This document shows positions 56,369 to 64,000 of a stretch of DNA of 64,000 nucleotides, in pieces (the first letter of the stretch is position 1; every line of letters starts with the position of its first letter). The notes beneath the pieces are model-generated. The model saw only the letters and a program-made list of their open reading frames with translations, was not told the origin of the DNA and did no database searches. The translations under genes were made by a program, and so were the position numbers. The stretch is from NCBI GenBank assembly GCA_035772405.1, contig JAYKKM010000117.1:1-64000 (forward strand), given 5' to 3'. This DNA is from Chrysogorgia sp. JL179-B06 (Eukaryota > Cnidaria > Anthozoa > Scleralcyonacea > Chrysogorgiidae).

Positions 56369-56536
56369 AGTAGTATAGTAAGTAGGGCTGCGAGCTTATT
56401 CGACGTCAAACGTGAATATAAACACCAAAACATCGTCAAATTTGTCGAATCGTGATTTGGCAAATTTGGTGATGTTTTGGTGTTTATATTCACGTTTGAA
56501 GTCGATTGGGCTCGCAGCCCTACTTACTATACTACT
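56369..56536. other. Right terminal 168-bp imperfect palindrome (hairpin)
   Basis: It begins AGTAGTATAGTAAGTAGG at 56369 and ends in its reverse complement at 56536. It is an inverted copy of 34317-34484 with the same arm mismatches. Confidence 0.9.
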
Positions 56537-56542
56537 GTTATC
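56537..56542. other. Right target-site duplication GTTATC
   Basis: This is an exact repeat of 34311-34316, directly after the last base of the Polinton. The satellite continues from here in the phase expected from the uninterrupted copies at 7537-7542 and 30639-30644. Confidence 0.97.
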
Positions 56543-59500
56543 TTGTCTTGTCTTGTCTTGACAAGTTGTATTGTCTTGTTTTGTATTGACAAGTTGTCTT
56601 GTCTTGTGTGACAAGTTGTCTTGTTTTGTATTGACAAGTTGTCTTGTCTTGTCTTGTCTTGAGAAATTGTCATGTCTTGTCTTGCCTTGTCTTGACAAGT
56701 TGTCTTGTCTTGTCTTGACAAGTATTCTCGTCTTGCCTTGACAAGTTGTCTTGTCTTGTCTTGTCTTGACAAGTTGTCTTGTCTTGATAACTTGTCTTGT
56801 CTCGTCTTGTCTTGTCTCGAGAAGTTGTCTTGTCTTGATAAGTTGTTTTGTCTTGTCTTGTCTTGTTTTGACAAGTTGGCTTGTCTTGTCTTGACATGTT
56901 GTCTTGTCTTGTCTTGTCTTGACAAGTTGTCTTGTCTTGAAAAGTTGTCTTGTTTTGTTTTGTCTTGTCTTGACAACTTGTCTTTTCTTGTCTTGACAAG
57001 TTGTCTTGTTTTGACAAGTTGTCTTTTCTTGTCTTGACAATTATCTTGTCATGTCATGTCTTGTCTTGTCTTTTATTGTCTTGACAAGTTGTCTTCTCTT
57101 GACAAGTTGTCTTGTCTTGTCTTGACAAGTTGTCTTGTCTGGACTTGTCTTGTCTTGACAAGTTGTCTTGTCTTGTCTTGACAAGTTTTCTTGTCTTGTC
57201 TTGACAAGTTGTCTTGTCTTGTCTAGACAAGTTGTCTTATCTTGTCTTGACAAGTTGTCTTGTCTTGTCTTGACAAGTTGTCATGTCTTGTCTTGTCTTG
57301 ACAAGTTGTCTTGTCTTGTCTTGTCTTGACAAGTTGTCTTGTCTTGTCTTGTCTTGTCTTGACAAGTTGTCTTGTCTTGTCTTGACAAGTTGTCATGTCT
57401 TGTCTTGTCTTGACAAGTTGTATTGTCTTGTCTTGACCAGTTGTCTTGTCTTGTCTTGCCTTGTCTTGACAAGTTGTCTTGTCTTGTCTTGACAAGTTGT
57501 CTTGTTTTGACAAGTTGTCTTGTCTTGTCTTGACAATTATCTTGTCATGTCATGTCTTGTCTTGTCTTTTATTGTCTTGACAGTTGTCTTCTCTTGACAA
57601 GTTGTCTTGTCTTGTCTTGACAAGTTGTCTTGTCTTGACTTGTCTTGTCTTGACAAGTTGTCTTGTCTTATCTTGACAAGTTTTCTTGTCTTGTCTTGAC
57701 AAGTTGTCTTGTCTTGTCTTGACAAGTTGTCTTGTCTTGTCTTGACAGGTTGTCTTGTCTTGTCTTGACAAGTTGTCATGTCTTGTCTTGTCTTGACAAG
57801 TTGTCTTGTCTTGTCTTGTCTTGTCTTGACAAGTTGTCTTGTCTTGTCTTGTCTTGTCTTGACAAGTTGTCTTGTCTTGTCTTGACAAGTTGTCTTGTCT
57901 TGTCTTGTCTTGACAAGTTGTCTTGTCTTGTCTTGTCTTGTCTTGACAAGTTGTCTTGTCTTGTCTTGACAAGTTGTCTTGTCTTGTCTTGACAAGTTGC
58001 CTTGTCTTGTCTTGACAAGTTCTTTGTCTTGTCTTGCCAAGTTGTCTTGTCTTGTCTTGTCTTGGCAAGTTGTCTTGTATTGTCCTGTCTTGTCTTGACA
58101 AGTTGTATTGACAAATTGTCTTCTCTTGTCTTGACAAGTTGTCTTGTATTGTCTTGTATTGACAAGTTGTCTTGTCTTGAGAAGTTGTTTTGTCTTGTCT
58201 TGTCTTGTGTTGACAAGTTGTCTTGTCTTGTCTTGACATGTTGTCTTGTCTTGTCTTGTCTTGTCTTGACAAGTTGTCTTGTCTTGTCTTGTCTTGTCTT
58301 GACAAGTTGTCTTGTCTTGTCTTGACAAGTTGTCTTGTCTTGTCTTGTCTTGACAAGTTGTCTTGTCTTGTCTTGACAAGTTGCCTTGTCTTGTCTTGAC
58401 AAGTTCTTTGTCTTGTCTTGCCAAGTTGTCTTGTCTTGTCTTGGCAAGTTGTCTTGTATTGTCCTGTCTTGTCTTGACAAGTTGTATTGACAAATTGTCT
58501 TCTCTTGTCTTGACAAGTTGTCTTGTATTGTCTTGTCTTGACAAGTTGTCTTGTCTTGAGAAGTTGTTTTGTCTTGTCTTGTCTTGTGTTGACAAGTTGT
58601 CTTGTCTTGTCTTGACATGTTGTCTTGTCTTGTCTTGTCTTGACAAGTTTACTTGTCTTGCCTTGTCTTGACAAGTTGTCTTGTCTTGTCTTGTCTTGTC
58701 TTGACAAGTTGTCTTGTCTTGAGAAGTTGTTTTGTCTTGTCTTGCATTGTCTTGACAAGTTGTCATGTCTTGTCTTGACAAGTTGTCTTGTCTTGGACAA
58801 GTTGTGTTGTTGCTTGTCTTGTCTTGACAATTTGTCTTGTCTTTATCTTGACAAGTTGTCTTGTCTTGACAAGTTTTCTTGACAAGTTGTCTTTGTCTTG
58901 ACAACTTTTCTTGTCTTGTCTTGTCTTGACAATGTTATTGTCTTGTCTAGTCTTGTCTTACATTGTCTTGACAAGTTGTCTTGTCTTGTCTTTTCTTGTC
59001 TTGAAAAGTTGTCTTGCTTGTCTTGTCTTGCCTTGACAAGTTTTCTCGTCTTGCCTTGACAAGTTGTCTTTTGTCTTGTGTCTTGTGTTGTCTTGTGTTG
59101 ACAAGTTGTCTTGTCGTGTCTTGACATGTTGTCTTGTCTTGTCTTGACAAGTTGTCTTGACTTGTCTTGACAAGTTGTCAGGTTTTGTTTTGTTTTGTCT
59201 TGTCTTGACAAGTTGTCTTGTCTTGTATTTTCTTGTCGTAACAAGTTGTCTTGTCTTGTCTTGACAAGTTGTCTTGTCTTGTCTTGACAAGTTGTCTTGT
59301 CTTGTCTTGTCTTGACAAGTTGTCTTGTCTTGTCTTGACAAGTTTTCTTGTCTTGTCTTGACAAGTTGTCTTGTATTGACAAGTTGTCTTGTCTTGTCTT
59401 GACAAGTTGTCTTGTCTTTTCTTGATAAGTGTCATGTCTTGTCTTGTCTTGACAAGTTGTCTTAACTTGTCTTGTCTTGTCTTGACAAGTTGTCTTGTCT

Positions 59501-62500
59501 TGTCTTGTCTTGTCTAGACAAGTTGTCTTGTCTTGTCTTGACAAGTTGTCATGCCTTGTCTTGTCTTGACTAGTTGTCTTGTCTTGTCTTGTCTTGCCTT
59601 GTCTTGACAAGTTGTCTTGTCTTGTCTTGTCTTGCCAAGTTGCCTTGTCTTGTCCTGGCAAATTGTCTTGTATTGTCTTGTCTTCTGTTGACAAGTTGTC
59701 TTGACAAGTTGTCTTCTCTTGCCTTGACAAGTTGTATTGTATTGTCTTGTCTTGACAAGTTGTCTTGTCTTGATGAGTTGTTTTGTCTTGTCTTGTCTTG
59801 TGTTGACAAGTTGTCTTGTCTTGTCTTGACATGTTGTCTTGTCTTGTCTTGTCTTGACAAGTTGTCTTGTCTTGTCTTGACAAGTTGTCTTGTCTTGTCT
59901 TGAGAAGTTGTCATGTCTTGTCTTGTCTTGTCTTGTCTTGTCTTGTCTTGACAAGTTTTCTCGTCTTGCCTTGACAAGTTGTCTTGTCTTGTCTTGTCTT
60001 CTCTTGTCTTGACAAGTTGTCATGTATTGTCTTGTCTTGACAAGTTGTCTTGTCTTGTCTTGACCAGTTGTCTTGTCTTGGCTTATCTTGCCTTGTCTTG
60101 ACAAGTTGTCGTATCTTGTCTTGCCTTGTCTTGACAAGTTGTCTTGTCTTGTCTGGACAAGTTGTTTTGTCTTGTCTTGACAAGTTGTCTTGTCTTGTCT
60201 AATGTCTTGGCAAGTTGTCTTGTCTTGTCTTGACAAGTTGTCTTGACAAGTTGTCTTGTCTTGTCTTGTCTTGTCTTGTCTTGACAAGACAAGTCTTGTC
60301 TTGTCTTGACAAGTTGTCTTTTCTTGTCTTGTCTTGTCTTGACAAGTTGTCTTGTATTGCCTTGTCTTGACAAGTTGTCTTGTCTTGTATTGTGTTGACA
60401 AGTTGTCTTGTCTTGTCTTGTCTTGACAAGTTGTCTTGTCTTGTCTTGACAAGTTGTCTTATCTTGATAAGTTGTCTTGTCTTGTCTTGACAAGTTGTCT
60501 TGTCTTGTCTTGACAAGTTTTCTCGTCTTGCCTTGACAAGTTGTCTTGTCTTGTCTTGTCTTGTCTTCAAAAATTATCATGTCTTGTCTTGTATTTGTCT
60601 TGACTTGACAAGTTGACTTGTCTTGTCTTGACAAGTTGTCTTGTCTTGTCTTGTCTTGACAAGTTGTCTTGTCTTGTCTTGTCTTGACAAGTTGTCTTGT
60701 CTTGACGTGTTATCTTGTCTTGACAAGTTGTCTTGTCTTGACAAGTTGTCTTGTCTTGAGAAGCTGTTTTGTCTTGTCTTGTCTTGTGTTGACAAGTTGT
60801 CTTGTCTTGTCTTGTCTTGTCTAGACAAGTTGTCTTGTCTTGTCTTGACAAGTTGTCATGCCTTGTCTTGTCTTGACAAGTTGTCTTGTCTTGTCTTGTC
60901 TTGCCTTGTCTTGACAAGTTGTCTTGTCTTGTCTTGTCTTGACAAGTTGTCTTGTCTTGTCTTGGCAAATTGTCTTGTATTGTCTTGTCTTCTGTTGACA
61001 AGTTGTCTTGACAAGTTGTCTTCTCTTGTCTTGACAAGTTGTCTTGTCTTGTCTTGTCTTGACAAGTTGTCTTGTCTTGATGAGTTGTTTTGTCTTGTCT
61101 TGTCTTGTGTTGACAAGTTGTCTTGTCTTGTCTTGACATGTTGTCTTGTCTTGTCTTGTCTTGACAAGTTGTCTTGTCTTGTCTTGACAAGTTGTCTTGT
61201 CTTGTCTTGAGAAGTTGTCATGTCTTGTCTTGTCTTGTCTTGTCTTGTCTTGACAAGTTTTCTCGTCTTGCCTTGACAAGTTGTCTTGTCTTGTCTTGTC
61301 TTCTCTTGTCTTGACAAGTTGTCATGTATTGTCTTGTCTTGACAAGTTGTCTTGTCTTGTCTTGACCAGTTGTCTTGTCTTGGCTTATCTTGCCTTGTCT
61401 TGACAAGTTGTCGTATCTTGTCTTGCCTTGTCTTGACAAGTTGTCTTGTCTTGTCTGGACAAGTTGTTTTGTCTTGTCTTGACAAGTTGTCTTGTCTTGT
61501 CTAATGTCTTGGCAAGTTGTCTTGTCTTGTCTTGACAAGTTGTCTTGACAAGTTGTCTTGTCTTGTCTTGTCTTGTCTTGTCTTGTCTTGACAAGACAAG
61601 TCTTGTCTTGTCTTGACAAGTTGTCTTGTCTTGTCTTGTCTTGTCTTGACAAGTTGTCTTGTATTGTCTTGTCTTGACAAGTTGTCTTGTCTTGTATTGT
61701 GTTGACAAGTTGTCTTGTCTTGTCTTGTCTTGACAAGTTGTCTTGTCTTGACAAGTTGTCTTGTCTTGTCTTGACAAGTTGTCTTGTCTTGATAAGTTGT
61801 CTTGTCTTGTCTTGTCTTGACAAGTTGTCTTGTCTTGTCTTGACAAGTTTTCTCGTCTTGCCTTGACAAGTTGTCTTGTCTTGTCTTGTCTTGTCTTCAA
61901 AAATTGTCATGTCTTGTCTTGTATTTGTCTTGACTTGACAAGTTGACTTGTCTTGTCTTGACAAGTTGTCTTGTCTTGTCTTGTCTTGACAAGTTGTCTT
62001 GTCTTGTCTTGTCTTGACAAGTTGTCTTGTCTTGTCTTGTCTTGACAAGTTGTCTTGTCTTGACGTGTTATCTTGTCTTGACAAGTTGTCTTGTCTTGAC
62101 AAGTTGTCTTGTCTTGAGAAGCTGTTTTGTCTTGTCTTGTTGTGTTGACAAGTTGTCTTGTCTTGTCTTGACATGTTGTCTTGTCTTGTCTTGTCTTGAC
62201 AAGTTGTCTTGTCTTGTCTTGACAAGTTGTCTTGTTTTGTATAGTCTTGACAAGTTGTCTTGTCTTGTCTTTTCTTGTCTTGACAAGTTGTCTTGTTTTG
62301 ACAAGTTGTCTTGTCTTGTCTTGACACTTTTCTTGTCATGTCATGTCTTGTCTTGTCTTTTATTGTCTTGACAAGTTGTCTTCTCTTGACAAGTTGTCTT
62401 GTTTTGTTTTGTCTTGTCTTGACAAGTTGTCTTGTCTTGTCTTTTCTTAACAAGTTATCTTGTCTTGTCTTGACAAGTTGACTTGTCTTGTCTTGACAAG

Positions 62501-64000
62501 TTGTCTTGTCTTGTCTTGTCTTGTTTTGACAAGTTGTCTTGTCTTATCTTGACAAGTTTTCTTGTCTTGTCTTGACAAGTTGTCTTGTCTTGTCTTGACA
62601 AGTTGTCTTGTCTTGTCTTGACAAGTTGTCTTGTCTTGTCTTGTCTTGACAAGTTGTCATGTCTTGTCTTGTCTTGACAAGTTGTCTTGTCTTTTCTTGT
62701 CTTGTCTTGACAAGTTGTCTTGTCTTGTCTTGTCTTGTCTTGATAAGTTGTCTTGTCTTGTCTTGACAAGTTGTCATGTCTTGTCTTGTCTTGACAAGTT
62801 GTCTTGTCTTGTCTTGACCAGTTGTCTTGTCTTGTCTTGTCTTGCCTTGTGTTGACAAGTTGTCTTGTTTTGTCTTGACAAGTTGCCTTGTCTTGACAAG
62901 TTGCCTTGTCTTGACAAGTTGTTTTGTCTTGTCTTGCCAGGTTGTCTTGTCTTGTCTTGGCAAGTTGTCTTGTATTGTCTTGTCTTGTCTTGACAAGTTG
63001 TATTGACAAATTGTCTTCTCTTGTCTTGACAAGTTGTCTTGTATTGTCTTGTCTTGACAAGTTGTCTTATCTTGAGAAGTTGTTTTGTCTTGTCTTGTGT
63101 TGACAAGTTGTCTTGTCTTGATGAGTTGTTTTGTCTTGTCTTGTATTGTGTTGACAAGTTGTCTTGTCTTGTCTTGACATGTTGTCTTGTCTTGTCTTGT
63201 CTTGTCTTGACAAGTTGTCTTGTCTTGTCTTGACAAGTTGTCTTGTCTTGTCTTGTCTTGAGAAGTTGTCATGTCTTGTCTTGTCTTGTCTTGTCTTGAC
63301 AAGTTTTCTCGTCTTGCCTTGACAAGTTGTCTTGTCTTGTCTTGTCTTCTCTTGTCTTGACAAGTTGTCTTGTCTTGTCTTGACCAGTTGTCTTGTCTTG
63401 TCTTATATTGCCTTGTCTTGACAAGTTGTCGTATCTTGTCTTGCCTTGTCTTGACAAGTTGTCTTGTCTTGTCTGGACAAGTTGTTTTGTCTTCTCTTGA
63501 CAAGTTGTCTTGTTTTGTCTTGTCTTGACAAGTTGTCTTGTCTTGTCTTTTCTTAACAAGTTATCTTGACAAATTGTCTTGTCTTGTCTTGTCTTGTCTG
63601 GTCTTGTCTTGTCTTGTCTTGTCTTGTCTTGTCTTGTCTTGACAAGACAAGTCTTGTCTTGTCTTGACAAGTTGTCTTGTCTTGTCTTGTCTTCACAAGT
63701 TGTCTTGTATTGCCTTGTCTTGACAAGTTGTCTTGTCTTGTATTGTGTTGACAAGTTGTCTTGTCTTGTCTTGTCTTGTCTTGACAAGTTGTCTTGTCTT
63801 GACAAGTTGTCTTGTCTTGTCTTGACAAGTTGTCTTGTCTTGATAAGTTGTCTTGTCTTGTCTTGTCTTGACAAGTTGTCTTGTCTTGTCTTGACAAGTT
63901 TTCTCGTCTTGTCTTGACAAGTTGTCTTGTCTTGTCTTGTCTTCAAAAATTGTCATGTCTTGTCTTGTATTTGTCTTGACTTGACAAGTTGACTTGTCTT
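56543..64000. repeat. CTTGT pentamer satellite, right part
   Basis: Same repeat and orientation as the left part. Its order of variant units follows about 7543 onward on the left (offset about 49.0-49.7 kb at first, about 51.0 kb by 62500), so it continues the array interrupted by the Polinton. Internal duplications are present: 60083-60634 and 61385-61900 share variant order about 1.3 kb apart. No gene, tRNA or rRNA is visible. Confidence 0.96.

Larger units (their letters stand above)
34317..56536. mobile_element. Polinton/Maverick (adintovirus-like) element, 22,220 bp
   Basis: Termini are AGTAGTATAG and its reverse complement, flanked by a 6-bp direct duplication and carrying TIRs of about 750 bp. 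Inside are the diagnostic Polinton genes: protein-primed family B DNA polymerase, rve-type integrase with chromodomain, double-jelly-roll major capsid protein, penton-like minor capsid protein and A32/FtsK-like packaging ATPase. Accessory genes are thymidine kinase, BRO-N/VRR-NUC, a fibre-like protein and several small membrane proteins. Without the nested retrotransposon (about 3.7 kb) the element is about 18.5 kb, within the 15-20 kb usual for Polintons. Five frame breaks in three genes and the retrotransposon suggest a defective copy. No adenain-type protease was recognised. Confidence 0.97.
55778..56536 (-). repeat. Right terminal inverted repeat of the Polinton
   Basis: This 759-bp repeat is the reverse complement of the left TIR apart from substitutions and small indels in its inner, AT-rich part. 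The outer hairpin and next 30 bp appear identical to the left copy, in the same arm order, so the two ends have not flipped relative to each other. It contains the end of the last gene, the subterminal repeats and the terminal palindrome. Confidence 0.95.

Overview
The window is animal-type eukaryotic DNA and nests three layers. About 42 kb is a degenerate pentanucleotide satellite built from CTTGT, broken every few units by the short palindrome GACAAGTTGTC. It covers 1-34310 and 56543-64000. A 22.2-kb Maverick/Polinton (adintovirus-like) element sits in it at 34317-56536, with a perfect 6-bp target duplication (GTTATC). A 3.7-kb non-LTR retrotransposon of the CR1/L2 type is in turn inserted in the Polinton at about 49834-53517. 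This combination suggests a marine invertebrate (the gene set resembles cnidarian Polintons), but nothing in the window proves the host.

The Polinton has 747/759-bp terminal inverted repeats (TIRs). Each outer end is a 168-bp imperfect palindrome able to fold as a hairpin, followed by AT-rich iterated repeats of about 50 bp. The genes lie tightly packed between the TIRs. A leftward block carries three small membrane proteins, a zinc-ribbon protein and the protein-primed DNA polymerase. A rightward pair follows: a two-zinc-finger protein overlapping a thymidine kinase. A second leftward block carries a large broken gene, a fibre-like protein, a myristoylation-motif protein, a 46-aa basic peptide and a broken BRO-N/VRR-NUC gene. 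A long rightward block carries the penton-like minor capsid protein, integrase with chromodomain, two duplicated membrane proteins, the retrotransposon, the major capsid protein, the packaging ATPase and a last small gene.

The genes together describe a virus-like, self-synthesising element. Integrase and TIRs handle insertion, and the polymerase copies the linear genome from its ends. Major capsid, penton, fibre and ATPase would build and fill a particle. Thymidine kinase, the BRO-N/nuclease and the zinc-finger proteins are accessory. I found no adenain-like maturation protease.

Polymerase, thymidine kinase and ATPase are intact. Three other genes (integrase, BRO-N/VRR-NUC and the large leftward gene) carry frame breaks, four of the five in homopolymer runs, and the retrotransposon has lost the native start of the major capsid gene. 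The copy is therefore probably defective, unless some breaks are assembly errors. The satellite has its own higher-order structure: anchors about 1.5-1.8 kb apart, a 1.57-kb tandem duplication, and a roughly 9-kb block present twice about 23 kb apart. The long repetitive reading frames in it (DKTRQ or SCLVL repeats) are by-products of the repeat and not genes.
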